Positions 24,001 through 36,010 of a DNA stretch of 64,000 nt are shown here, piece after piece. Position 1 is the stretch's first letter, and each line of letters starts with the position of its first letter. The position numbers were made by a program, and so were the translations under genes. A model generated the notes under the pieces. That model was not told the DNA's origin. It did no database searches and worked only from the letters and a program-made list of their open reading frames with translations. Location of the stretch: positions 6,062,839 through 6,126,838 of the forward strand of contig NC_018395.1 of NCBI RefSeq assembly GCF_000208865.1, written 5' to 3'. The stretch comes from Neospora caninum Liverpool. Taxonomy: Eukaryota; Apicomplexa; Conoidasida; Eucoccidiorida; Sarcocystidae.

Positions 24001-27000
24001 TATGCACACAAAAGTTGTAGAGAGACAAATTAAATAATTCCTTCCCAAAACCCGACGCATCCCCAGAGAGCAGCGAATGCACGAGCCTACGATAGGCTCT
24101 CTTAACACCACTTCAACACCCGCTAGGTGGGTGGGGATTCTAACATTCATCGAAGCCACAGCACGAGAAAGGAACGCAGCCCTGCAAGCAAATCAAAAGC
24201 GAACCGTCTCAACATCTGTACACGGCTGTGCAATACCCAGTAACCGCAGCCACATTCAAAAGTATGTATATCTATCTATCTATCTATCTATCTATATATA
24301 TATATAAATATATAAACATGCGCATTTGATAACTATTTACATACTTAGGTGTATAGATGACAAGACAGGGCGGCACATCGCATGGACCGAAACACCGAAC
24401 TCCGTTCCCTTGCGTTGAAAAGCTGACTGGGGTACAGAGTTGTTCTCCTCTGCATTCCCCCTGGTGGTTGGGGAGCTAACGCGAAAGGCACGAAGCAGGA
24501 ATGCGGTTCTCACATGGCGTCTTTTTCCTCACCTTGCAATCGATCTCCTGTGAGTCTCAGCATCTTCTGGTCGGCGGCAAGAAACTTGGCCACGTGCAAC
24601 AGTACCAAGGGAGGTTTCGCGAAACAGGCTTCAGGCCTAGAACCGAGCGAACGGCACGAGGCATCTGGCGAGGAGGGCGGTTCTCTCCGCACCTTGCCCG
24701 GCGGCGTCTCCGAAGCTTCCGGGATCTCTGACTTCACCGCGAGCGCCTTCATCTGCTCGCGCTGCAACCGCAGCAGCTGGGGCCCCACAGGACCGCCAAG
24801 CGTCCGCTGGAAAGATGGGCAGAGATACGCCAGGCGCTGCCTAGCCGCCGATAGCGGGTTCGGAATGCGGTCGACAATGACGCCCTGGAGAGACCATCAA
24901 ACGGCAGGGGAGGGAAACGCGAAAGCGAACCACTGAAGAAAACCCAAGCGGGGTCGCACACGCCAAACCAACCGTGCACACACACACACACACACGGGAC
25001 TGGCCGGACGGGCTGTTTCCAGGGTCGTCCGATATACGAAGCATTCGCGTGCAACTGGGAGTGACTGGGAATGGCAACAGAGACGCCGCGAGCCCTCGGG
25101 CGCGTTTCGAAGAACAGGCACAGTGCGGCTCTCCGCCCTCGTGTTCGGCGCCTCGTGCAGGAACGGATCCGACAGGCAGTCGAGACGTCCATCCGGCCCG
25201 TCTGCCGTGTTTTTCTCCCCTGTTTTGCCTCTCGCCTCGCAGGCAGCATTCCCGCTTTGTGTGTCGGGGCGTGGGCTCCTCACCAGGACAGTTTCCCCGA
25301 CGGGAAGCCAGCGCGTCATGATGGCCTTAACGATGTCCTCAGTTAAGTCTTCGTCCGCTCGTTCCCCGAGAGCTGAGCCGTCGTCGCCGCGTGCGCCTCT
25401 CTCTCTGGACCCTCTTCCGCCGAGGAGCACCTGGCTCTGCACTGCGACGATGTGCTTAACTTCTGCCTTCACGCAGGCCTTCGAACTGGCGGGGATCTCC
25501 AAAGCGTCGATCATCTTCCACAGTCTCTCGAGCTTCTCGCCTGCTGCGCGTCCGCTGGATCCGGAACCCTGCCCAGTCGCGGGCGACGCAGCTGCTTCGT
25601 ACACTTTCCAGATGTTGCCTAGAACGAGTTGTTCCACGATGCGCGGCTGCCGGGCAAAGGCCGGGGCCTTGCGAATCTCGAACCCGGCGCCCTCCGTCCG
25701 GGACTTCTCAGAAGACGACGCGGACGAGGCGGAGACAGTCTGAGCGCCGGCAGACGCCTTCGACGTGCGCTTCAGGTAAAAGTCGCCCCAGAGCGCCGGG
25801 AGGAGGCGAGGGAGCACAGCTAGCGGGAGTTGGAGAAGCCCGAGGAGATTTTGCCGGGCGAACGAGGGAAGATGGAGGCACCATCCGTGGAGTGAAGAGA
25901 CGAAAAGGACGTTACCTAAGAGGCGCAAGGACACACAGATGCACGGAAATGCGCCAGCGCGCCCCGGATCCACACACCCACGCACGCCGGCTTCGTTTTC
26001 CCCCGTCACGAGGCGCAGGCGCCGGACTGCACGCCCTCCGCCTCTCCCTGGTCCCGCTCCGTGCCATGTGCGTTACGCGGTCGACGAGGCGGAAAAGGCC
26101 GCGCCGCGCAAAACCTAGGCCAGATGAACTGCCCTCCACACCGGGTTCCCGTCGGCGACGCAGCGAACGCAGAGCCGAGTTTTGGAAAACGAGTCAAGAC
26201 GCAAGATGCCGCAAAAAGTGACTGGCCTCTTTGCCTCGGGGCAGCCCGCCGGCTGAGAGGCGACCCAGCAGAGCCTGCCACGCAGTCTCGGCCAGCTTGC
26301 CCCTTGCCGACCTTCCCCACTGGAAGCGCACCTCTGGCTGGATGGAATTCGAGTTTCTCTTCTACGTCGCCACGAAAGTAGACGAACTCTCCCGAGGGAT
26401 CTCCGTGACACGCAAACAGACCGGCGGACTTCGCGGCCTCGCCGCCAGCTTTGCTCGCCTTCGCGTTGACTTCTTGGTCGCCCTGCGTCCCACCGGTCGG
26501 GGACTCTGAGCCTGTGCCTGGGCAGGCCTCCTCTTCTTCGAGGGCGGAGTCGGCCGGAAACGCAGGCGTGGCCGCAATGAACTCCGAATGAATCTGCTGG
26601 TGAAGATGTGCATTGACCTGGCCGCGCACAGAGCGAGGAGACACACCATCAGTCGAACCCGCGGGAACGCATGCGCCTGGAGACGCGAACGCGCCGTCAG
26701 CACAAGGCTCCTTGGCTTTTTTCTCGGAGGAACGAGAAGTTAAGAATGCGCCTTTGTTACAATGTGCTCTTTTCGAAATCAAAGACACTTGCCGGCAGAC
26801 TCTCTCAAACTCTGCATTTGGAAAGCATCTGTCACGGTGGGGCCCGAGTGGAGGCGCCCAGCACGCTTGTTACAAATGGCTCTTCGACAAAAAGCAGAAC
26901 CAGAAAGGATCTGGTTAGTATTGCCTCGTGTGACGCGTTGTGATTCTTATTAAAGGGAGCAAGGGGTGGGTCAACCATCTCTGGAAGCACAGACGAGCCT

Positions 27001-28543
27001 CTGAAGCAGAATGGCCGTGCTGTCTCAGGCCGCGGCCTTTGTCGACCCTTTTGGTCTTCTCGTCCCCCAAGAATGCAAGATCCGCGCGTCGCTTACCTGC
27101 TCGATAATTGCTTGGCAATGCGCATACGCCTCGCTAGGAGTCAGGCACAACTTCTGAATCAGCTTGTCGATTTTCGTCAACACAAGAAGAGGCACCACTC
27201 GCTCGTTCCATGCCTGCTGGAGGGCGGCGACTGTCTGGGGCCCCACCCCCTCAACCGCATCTACCAGGAGGAGGCAGCCGTCGCAGAGACGCACCGCCGC
27301 CGACACCTGACGAAAGGCAAGAAAACCGAAAAAGCGAGAACTAGGGAAGACAGCACTGGGCGCCGAGGACGCGCGGCCGGGTTCACCGTCTAAGGCATTG
27401 GTGTTGCTTCTCCTGAGAAGTCTGATGTCTTCTCGTGGGCGCGCGAACAATGCGGAAACTCAAGGGCTGGACTCGACCGCGGAACGAGGGGCACTAAACT
27501 GGAAAAAGGAAACCCGCTGAACCATCCGCCATACCCAAGCGCGCCATCTGGCCTCCCACATGTTCGGTTCGGCAACGTGAGAGCCCATAACCGGTCACAT
27601 CCAATTCTTCGTCGCTCGCCGTTCGAGAGACACGGTTTCTGCATGCACTTTCCGTTTCTGCTTGCCGCCGCCTTACCTCACTGGCAAAGTCGACATGCCC
27701 TGGACAGTCCACGAGATTGACCACGTAGCACGGCACGTGCCGGGCGAGGCCGTCGGGCTTCGCTGCCTCGGCTCGGGGCGAGCGCCCTCCATCCTGCGGA
27801 GAACCGGAAGTGCACTGAGAAGAGGCATCTGCCTCCTGGGGTGCTGGAGCGCCGCCAGCATCAGCAGACGTGGCGGGAGAGGAACGTGAGGCACAGCACC
27901 GAGAAGAAGACGGTCCCGGAGATCTCTCCGGCTCTGCACCGTTCGCGTCAGGGTCTGGACGCCTGAAGAACAGCGAAACTACGCTTGCTTTGATGGTGAT
28001 TTGCCGCCTCTGTTCATCCTCGCGAGAATCCAGGTAGCGAACCTTTCCTGCTGAAGCCTCACTGATGAGCCCGTTGACACTCAACAGGCGATCCGAGAGG
28101 CAAGTCTTGCCTGAACAGAAACCCACACGCAGACGGAAAAGCCGTGGGGACGTGCTTTGCTTTTCGGAGAAGCACATCATACTTGAACGGACAGAGCAGT
28201 TCGCCGCAGAGACGTCCAAAGGCAGGCGAGATGCATAAAGCAAGCGTAAAATGCCGTGGGTGTCGCTCTAGGGATAAAAGACCAGAACAGGCGTCAGCTG
28301 TACTCGGAACACTCCTGACGCATTGCACGCAGAAGGGCTGTCAAATGGGAGAACAAAAAGCTTGCTGCGACCCTCGGCGCCCCTCAGGAAAGACGCGCTA
28401 GAATAGAGATGATAGAAAACGTCTCCAACTGAAATGCAGCACAGCCAGTCTTGAATCTCACCGTGGTCGACGTGGGCAAGGATGCAAACGTTGCGAATGT
28501 TGGAGGACGGATGCTGCCGTGACCCAGCACGCAAGGCTTCCAT
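18015..28543 (-). CDS. EFL1: EFL1/RIA1 GTPase, 60S ribosome maturation, 14 exons
   Basis: EF-2-like GTPase that, with SBDS, releases eIF6/Tif6 from nascent 60S subunits in the cytosol. Exons: 28543-28462, 28110-27677, 27306-27097, 26617-26374, 25915-25284, 24884-24533, 23863-22862, 22702-22061, 21704-20997, 20535-20421, 20104-19858, 19265-19181, 18496-18334, 18183-18015. All phases close, giving 1694 residues against about 1,100 in human or yeast. Motifs in order: [13 protein letters not shown] (P-loop, split by intron 1), switch [101 protein letters not shown] and [12 protein letters not shown]. The extra length is Gly/Ser/Ala/Glu-rich insertions in exons 2, 5, 7, 8 and 9. Four TGCATGC motifs lie upstream. 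The assignment is secure; some exon borders in the inserts could shift. Confidence 0.93.
18716..18852. repeat. TA microsatellite in an EFL1 intron
   Basis: An imperfect TA-rich tract of about 135 bases lies in the intron between the STMKEACR exon and the LGKVYGVL exon of EFL1. Confidence 0.95.
20838..20852. repeat. Poly-C run in an EFL1 intron
   Basis: An uninterrupted run of about 15 C lies inside the intron 20536-20996. It reads as poly-G in the transcript. Confidence 0.85.
24263..24315. repeat. TATC/TA microsatellite in an EFL1 intron
   Basis: About seven TATC units pass into TA repeats, inside the intron 23864-24532. The surrounding 24.0-24.35 kb is AT-rich compared with the GC-rich exons either side. 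Confidence 0.92.
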
Positions 28544-30235
28544 GGAGAAGTGGGAATGGATAGGAAGGGGCAGCACCCAGGATGAAGCAAAAGGTAAGCG
28601 TTTCTTTTAAAAGAAACAGCAGGTGCGGTACCGCTCACTAGGATTGAGGGATGTGGCACGACCTCGAATCCGGCTACCTGCTGAAAAAAGGCTGTTTCCG
28701 CGAGTGCCTTTCCCCAGTAGGTCACCTTAGGATTCACTCTCCTAGCGTACCACTGCAAAAAACCAGCGGCTATGGCGCCGGCTTCCATAACTGTTCTTTG
28801 AAGGGAACGTCTGCACGTATCAGCTGAACTATGTGCTGGAATTCCGGGCTTGCATGCGTTTTAATCGAGATAAAACTCGACGAAAATGTGTACAAATACC
28901 AGGCGCAATTCGCCCCAGCAACAAAGGAGACAGTATGTTGTCGTTCTCAAACTCATCAGTGAAAGAAAAGAAAACAAGGAGCGAGAATCTGCCAGGAAAA
29001 GAACGTGACATGTGACCCTGAAGATGGCTTGACAGGTACAGCGAATCGATGTGAGCCGTACTGTGAGCTCTCCCTGCATGCAGCAGCAGATGTAGCAGTA
29101 ATCGGGTAGGCGAGAGAGCAGACAAGGACCAAATATAAGTGTAGTGGGAAGGAAAAAACATGTGCGAAAGCGACACTACTTCCAGAAAACTCTTCTGCTT
29201 TCCGTACTTAACTATCAGCCGATACCAGGTCCCAGGATGACGCGGAGGCTGCAGTTCGACTAAAAATCCGAACTTCGTTTCCTTGGTAAATCGGCTGCAT
29301 GCAGTCACTCCAGATCCATCAGAGACCTCGAACGTTACTCTCGTTTGTGTTTCTTTTTCTGGGGGCCCCCACGTTTAGCGGTGCATGCATATGCGTTCTG
29401 CTCTGCGTTCACCTGCCAAGGAGCATGAAGAACAGCAGATGCAGCGAAACAGTTCGTCAACCCTCTCAGTGGCCGGAAAGAATCCATTCGTATCCAGTCC
29501 CCTATTTACGGTCTAGATAGCACGCATCTACGACGCAGGGAATTTCCGCTTTAAATATGGCTTCCCGATGATGTGGAAGACAAGGCCACGCACAGACGCG
29601 GCTACAACTGTGCGTGGCTTCAGATTTGGTCCACAGTCAAAGGGCACACAACATGCGGTGGTAATCTCGTTATGTCTCTCGTGGCAAATGCCACCGTTCC
29701 TCAGTCGAGTTGGGACAATGGCCAAGCAGTGCGCCGTCACGCAGGGGCTTGAACGAAGTTCAGTTTAAACAAGGAGCATTGGAGTGATTGCACCAGTCCC
29801 ATGAACCATACAAAATGTTTAGAGCTGAGGGTCAACGCTGTATACTCGACTGCCGAGAGAACACAGTGGCTGCACATGGATGCTGGGAGCCTCTTTAACT
29901 TGCCCACCCTCGACGTTGCAAGCTACAACGAAGCATGAACGACCACTACGCAACGCTCTCCCTATGAGGATTTTCCTGCATGACATTGGTAATGTACACG
30001 TGTGTTCTTAAACGTAGATATTCCTCACCTGCAGAACAGCAGTTATTGTTTTTTATATTCACTGGTACCACTGCAGGCGCGGCTACACGAAATGCTTGTT
30101 GTGGCGCGTTCGCAGATGTGACAGACGGTGCTGGAACAAGTTTTCCCTCCAGTTGACGGATGGCCTCAACTAGAGGTGTGAGGTCAGCCTAGGAACGGAG
30201 CTTCGAACCAGTCGCTGTGCGCGTATCCGTAGGGC
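28544..30235. promoter_or_regulatory. EFL1 upstream region with four TGCATGC motifs
   Basis: This holds the EFL1 5' region and the 3' end of the next minus-strand gene. TGCATGC occurs at 28851-28857, 29075-29081, 29296-29302 and 29382-29388, four copies in about 540 bases. The heptamer is a reported Toxoplasma promoter element bound by ApiAP2-type factors. Frames such as minus 28829-29308 show no domain and are taken as non-coding. Confidence 0.6.
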
Positions 30236-31525
30236 TTACTGGTGGCGCTGGAGCAAACGAGACATGCCCCTGTTCCGCTGCGCGATCAGGAACCTCCGGG
30301 GAAGGCGGAGGGGCTTCCGACAAAAGCCTGGCTTCCGGCATCTGTTTGTGTGGTGGATTGTCGCAGACTCTCGCTGGCGACTTGTTTGTAGTTTACCGCT
30401 GCTGGTGTGGGTTGTGCCACCGCTGCCACCGGCTGGGGGGCTTGGCCTAGGTTTCCGTTCGTATCCTTTTTGAAATGAATTGCGATTCTTGTAGAATGTG
30501 TTCACCTGTTATCACATTGATCACAAGACCCTAAAAGCAGAGATCGCAGAAAGGCCGTGATGCAAAATTAATAGCAGTGATTACCCCTTGTGAAGCAGAT
30601 TCAGACGGGGCAACCGTTTCGGGAGACGGAATCGAGGAGGGTCCTGGAGGCACTGTGGCAGAAAGGACTTCTTCGGCGCCTGGTGCCGCATACTCCAACT
30701 CCGGCGCCTTCATATGCCTTCGTCTAGGCACGTCCGCACCCAGTTCGGCAGCAATTTCTCCGTCCTCAAGGTCTTCCATGGTCTTAGGCGGTGACTTTCG
30801 AAAAACAGATATGATCTTTCCCTGAGTGGAAGAACGATGAGGCTCCTACCTTGTGTCTTTCAATCCGTCTCGCACTAATCTCAAGCCCCGACTCAGGAAC
30901 AATCTGAGACAAATATTCTGGGCTGTTATGTGTTGGAGTGCAGAACGACAGGAAACCTTACTTCGGAAGCTTGAGTGAACCTGGCCTTTCGGAGCTGGGA
31001 AGAGACATACATACGGTTGGATTCGTGGCGTGTGAATTGGCATGCACGCTCACCCGTGGGACGATGGCATGGCGTACGCCATTTTGCTGGTGGAAGGTAT
31101 GGAGACACACAAACAACGGCTGCATGTCATAAAACGTTCCTACCATAAACTCTGTTGACTTTTTCGTTGTCGCCGCTGCTTCTGGTGAGGTTGCTGGGGA
31201 CTTTCCAATTTCGTTTGCTGACCATTTTTGCATTTGCCTGGTGCTTTTGACCGTAAGAGGTGTTGCCTGGTCGTGTGCACGGGCGTATCCCAAAACTATA
31301 AATATTGGAACCAAGAAGATTCCTTACGCTCCTGATTCTCCCCACCATTGCCTGAAACGATCTCTAGTATTAGGATGAATACCACAGTATCGCAGGTGAT
31401 CCTCTGACCTGGAAGCCCAGAGCCGCGTTTTTGTCGTGCCTCACATGGCTCCCGGGTGATATAGTTTGACTGTACACATGCACAACAAATGACACGCTCA
31501 AAGCGACGAGTGTAGGAAATCGCAT
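30236..31525 (-). CDS. Putative secreted protein, multi-exon, incompletely resolved
   Basis: No family recognised. The start at 31525 encodes a strong signal peptide (MRFPTLVALSVSFVVHVYSQ) followed by TISPGSHVRH; the donor is either GTGAGG or GTCAGA just after. Further credible minus-strand exons are a Lys/Thr/Ala-rich one near 31263-31145 (KSTRQMQKWSANEIGKSPAT), a short one near 30930-30853 (YLSQIVPESGLEISARRIER, donor GTAGGA) and 30823-30589 (phase 0, acceptor CACTCAG). The last is acidic then Pro/Ser-rich, containing MEDLEDGEIAAELGADVPRR. A final exon starts at 30508 (acceptor AACAG) and reads NTFYKNRNSFQKGYERKPRP to a stop at 30236. The phase between the second and third exons does not close with the sites I picked, so a small exon is missing or a border is wrong. 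Fast-evolving secreted proteins of this kind are common in coccidia. Confidence 0.5.
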
Positions 31526-33558
31526 CTTCAAAATTCCTACGAAGGAAAGACAGCAACACTGTGTCGTTGCGGCACGTTCAGGTTCCTCAAAGACGAACCC
31601 GTCATGCAAAAGAGTAGCGAATTCTAACGGGTGTATGGACAGCGCGTTGTTTGTGGGCTGCTGAAGCCTGTAGAGGGAGCGTCCGGACGGCGCTACAACG
31701 CGGATCAGCTGCTGTAACGTTTTTTTCTGACCAGAAAAAAGGCAGACGCGGTCATAAACGTGGCTTGAGACGGTACGGAATCTCGGTGACCGGGCAGCTG
31801 CGCTGGATCTGAGTCCCTTCGCACTTTCCGCAAAACACCTAATATACAATAACAGTAGCTTGCTCCTCACTGTCTGTTGGTACGCGGAAGACAGCAATTC
31901 GCCTCTGAGGCTCGCAGTTTTGTTTCGGAGGTCGCGAACATATCCACAGGTATTCGGTTTCCCAGGACGCGTTCTCCCCAGACAATGCAACGCACCTCTC
32001 TACAACAATTCACCAGGATTTTCGTCTAAATACTGAAGTTCCAATGTGAGTTGAGTAACTGTTGGCTGCAAAGGACCCAGTGCGCTGTGGCCCCGATAAA
32101 CGGGGCGAACGCAGCAGTCACGACCAAAACCATGATGTCGCATACCGCTAATGCCTTGTTTACAACTTCCGTACAAAGTGGACCAGCCTTAAAGGAGGAG
32201 CTGCATAACTTCATTCTGGCCACTGACTTCTTTGATACGAGTGGGCCATAAAAGAGCATTGGGCTGCGTTTTTCTCGCAGCCTTAGGAGGGACTCACATT
32301 AAGACATGAGTTGGTTACAACCGCGAAAGGCCTTCTTCCATTTGTCGCTGTGGAGTCTGTTTCGACTGTACAGTGAAGAAAACACATTTTGCCCCCCCCC
32401 TTCCTTCTGTGTTCGGGTCTACGAGGCACACCACCAGACCACAATAGTGCAGCGGTTTTAGACGAACCGCTCACAGCAAGACGAATGCGCCCGAGTCATG
32501 TGAATGCCTTACACGTCTCAGGCACTTGGACACTTCTGCCGTCCTCCTTGGTGACACGTTTTTTTTTCTCTTTTGAAAGGGAAATGCTGAATGAGCGGCG
32601 CTGCTATGAGTGTCACTAATATTCTGTCTCGTGGAGTGGAACGGAGGGGGCTGACTTCCATAATCCTGTAATTCTTTGGAGTAAACAGGAAATGCAACTA
32701 AAAACCAAAATCACAAAATGAATTTAGATTTAGACCGCAGAGCAGCACAGCATCTGGGGTTGTTGAAGGGATGTGCTTTTCCTGGATTTCCTGCTTGGTT
32801 GCTTTTGCTAGTTACTGCTCCTGATGTTGTTTGCCTCCTTTTGAAAAAAAGCAGTCCCCTGGCTTCTGTCACCATGCGAGCAGCAATGGTAGCTCCATTC
32901 CCTGGAGAAAAGTGGAAGCAAACTTCCGATACCTTCTTTTACGCTAAATGCGTCTCGCATGCTCGCTAACCTTTTTCTCTGCGATTACACTGCGTACGCT
33001 GGTGTGTTTGTGTCTAATTGAGCGAATCTTCAGGTGTGATCGATGCCACGCCGTGTAGGCTGTCCCTGGTGTTCAGCGCAGAGAGATCGTTCTATACTAT
33101 TGAGACGCCCTGGCTCGGATCATCTTTGATCCGTCCATGTGGAGCAAATACTGTCTGCACCGTCCCGGTGACTGGTAATCAGCCAGCACCAACGAAGCTC
33201 CAACAGTTCTTCGACCGATTCCCTGTTGGGACCGAAAGAACAGATCCTTCGAGCCAGATGCCACAAGTAAGAACAGTTCTTGCCAACCCCTGGATGGACT
33301 GTACGATACCACGCAAAAAGGATTTTTACAACTCCTGAGAGCTCGCGTCGAAGAAACGCATACACGCAGTACGAGAGCAAACTGCGCGTGTCGGATGCCA
33401 CTATAAACACAGACGCACGCTGCAATGACCCCGTAGCTCCTCGCATTTCAGAAAACAAGTTTTTTGTTGTACCGGCGGTACCTTTGGGACATACAATGCC
33501 GGCACTCGCTATTTTGTGCTCAACAAACCGAACAGACGGACAATCGGGGCGCCGTCTT
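31526..33558. other. Intergenic region, no supported gene
   Basis: This holds the upstream region of the secreted protein and the downstream region of the OTU gene. Frames such as minus 31370-31990, minus 32026-32259 and plus 32718-32969 are unsupported. The last two contain single hydrophobic stretches but no splice-consistent partner. A C run lies near 32394-32402. Confidence 0.45.
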
Positions 33559-36010
33559 TCACCCCTGTCCTTCAGTTGCTTCAGGAAACAAGGGCTGGCG
33601 ACAGTCCTCCCGGTGCAGGTGTCGAACAAAGTCAGGAACCTCGTCGGAGTTAAAAGCAGAACGAATCACCGTAGAGCCGCCTCTTTCGTCACGTTCACGA
33701 ATACCCGCTTGCTGGAAATGCAGCCCGCTCTGCAGGGGAAAACGGCAGCAAACGGCGCCCGTTTTTTAGAAGCCTCTCGCTACGGCTCCTTCTTGTCTAC
33801 TTTTCTCCACGATGCGACCGCTGAAACATCCTGTGATGCAGTTTTGTCACTGGCGAATGGCGCACGCAATCAGTCTTCAGCTGCAAAATTTTCGGATGCA
33901 CTTACGTAGTAGTACAGAAGAATGTAGTAAGGCCGTTTCACATCTGTCCGCGCGGCACGAGGGTAAACGCCTCCGTTTTCATGCGAGAGGACAACAATTC
34001 CGACGTTCAGAGCGTCTTCAATCGCCTCCAGGTCAAACCCAGAGCCCCAGTGAATGGAGCCTGGCCGGCTCAGTTCGAAATGAACTGCTGCAGCTTTCCC
34101 TTCAGGGGTTGATGTGTCCATAATCATGTCTGCAAGAAAATCCAAGGTACCATACGTAGACATCAAAACGGTCAACCACCGGTGGCACCCTTTGAAAGGG
34201 GAAAAATTATCGCTGGGCTTCTCCTTTGCAGACGCCAACAAACTGAAGCAAGCAAGGAAACAGGAGATTGCACATGCAGCGGGCACTGAAAGAACAAACC
34301 AAACACATGACTTACACGCAGAATTGCGATATTGGTCACCGGAGAGAACCGCGGAAGGAGACCATGATTCGAGCCACTCTTCGTCCTCGAGAGCCGCTAA
34401 AACCTCCAAGCGCCCCATGAAGGCCTCAGCATCCCAGTCGGCCCCCGGGATCCTTCCACCTGTGAATGACGAAAAACACATGACGAGAAGAGATGTGCCT
34501 ATGTGCCACGGAAACACCCCCGTGCAACTGCTGCTCCGTACTATCGCGCGCCGCTGACGTAGTCGTGCCAGGTCGTATATGTCAGCTTGCATAGGACAAC
34601 TGAAGCCCTGGATAGGTGGAACATGTAGGCAGATGCATCTAACTGCAAAACGAGCAGCTGAGAAATTGTCGGACTAAGGACTCCGCACTAAAGCATAAGG
34701 TAGAGGCTTCAGCAGAATACATGGCACTTACTGGTCTCAGATACTCGAAAGCCAACAAAGCCATCTGCAGCCGCATTTCGAATTGCTTGCATGTCAAGCG
34801 CCTTAAAAGTCGGGTAAAATTTCTCCAGTTCCTTCAAACATGCGGCAATGCTGTGGTACATGCAGTCGCCGCCGCCGCCAATCTCCTGTTGGCAGTACGC
34901 GCGCGTGTACACAGTGGATGTAACGCTTCATTCACCACCACAACGGTTACACAAGCAAACACTGGGAGTTACTGGCAGCCCATGTTTCCACCTACGCATG
35001 CACAAGGCAAGTGCTATACACGAGTGCCGACGGAGAGCCACGCATAGGCGTTGAGACACTGATCGGGAAATGTGCGAAATTGTCGGCCCAGAGAAGCAGG
35101 AGTGCAGACGTCTACCGGCCACACACAAAACAGTGCGAAGCAAGCTGCAGACTCGCACAGTAGTGCGCGTTACTTGTATCTCGGTTCCCGCCAATGTCAC
35201 TGGGCCTTCCAAGAGTCTACGACAGGATTGATGGCTCACCTTCTTGTACACCGTTACCCGGAAGGGGGCCGCTCGGCGCTGCCACGCTGACGATGCTCTC
35301 TCCCAACCGCTATCATCGACTTTGTGCTGCGAGCGATTCAGTGCAGTTGAGAGACTCTTAAGACTCGTAGAGGACGGTGCGACGTGCTTTTCCTCTGTCT
35401 CGTGCCTTTTCGTAAGTTCGGTTCCACTTCGTTTCTTTAAAGCGCCATCAAACTTCCGGGATGCAGTTTCATCGTTTGACGAGGGTAGCCCGTCATCGCT
35501 TTCCCCCGAGAGCTGCCCTGCAGAACCGCTCTGAAGCGTGTTCAAGTCGCGAGCAGGCCCACATGCCACTCCTGGTCCAGCTGACGCCGAATCTCGCTCT
35601 GCCCCACAGCCGCAGCTGCTCGTATGTAAGGAACAACTATTCGCTGCCGCGTCATCGCCACACAGACAGACGTCAACGCACTGGCCACCGCTTAAAAGAA
35701 ATTGCGGTGTCCCTTTCCAGAGCGAGGAATGAGGGCGAGGAAAGCTGGAGTGGCTAGTCGAACTGGAAACCGGCTCACGAGAAGAGGTGGAACGCAAAAA
35801 AGTGGAAGGGACAGAGCCAGGAGAGCCCCACTGGCATGCGGAGAGCGATCCTGAAGGAGGAAACAGAGGTGAGACACAGGTTGGCGGTTGTGGAACGGAG
35901 CCGCCGCTGCTAAGGAATAGTAGCGCCATTCCAGCAGCAGAGGTGAAGACAAACGACCGCGGTGTTGGACCCTGCATCGTTCCCCGAAAGCAACAGGCAA
36001 AGGCCAACAT
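33559..36010 (-). CDS. OTU-family cysteine protease (deubiquitinase)
   Basis: The model has five exons, 36010-35240, 34885-34732, 34459-34316, 34129-33906 and 33729-33559, with closing phases and 487 residues. The OTU signature GGGGDCMYHSIAACL opens exon 2, with D264 and nucleophile C265. The second half has WGSGFDLEAIEDALNVGIVV and RPYYILLYYY. Exon 5 supplies the catalytic His in SGLHFQQAG (H435). OTU enzymes cleave ubiquitin or ubiquitin-like conjugates. The 257-residue N-terminal exon is Ser/Pro/Cys-rich and low complexity, with a modest hydrophobic segment (GMALLFLSSGG) near residue 30; whether it is a membrane anchor is unclear. Apicomplexa have several OTU proteases, one of which acts at the apicoplast, but I cannot assign this one to a subgroup. 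Head-to-head with the mL49 gene. Confidence 0.9.

Noticed and set aside
23940..24160. AT-rich patch in an EFL1 intron considered as another NUMT or RNA gene
   Set aside because: The translation (for example [12 protein letters not shown]) matched no mitochondrial protein I know, and no cloverleaf was found.
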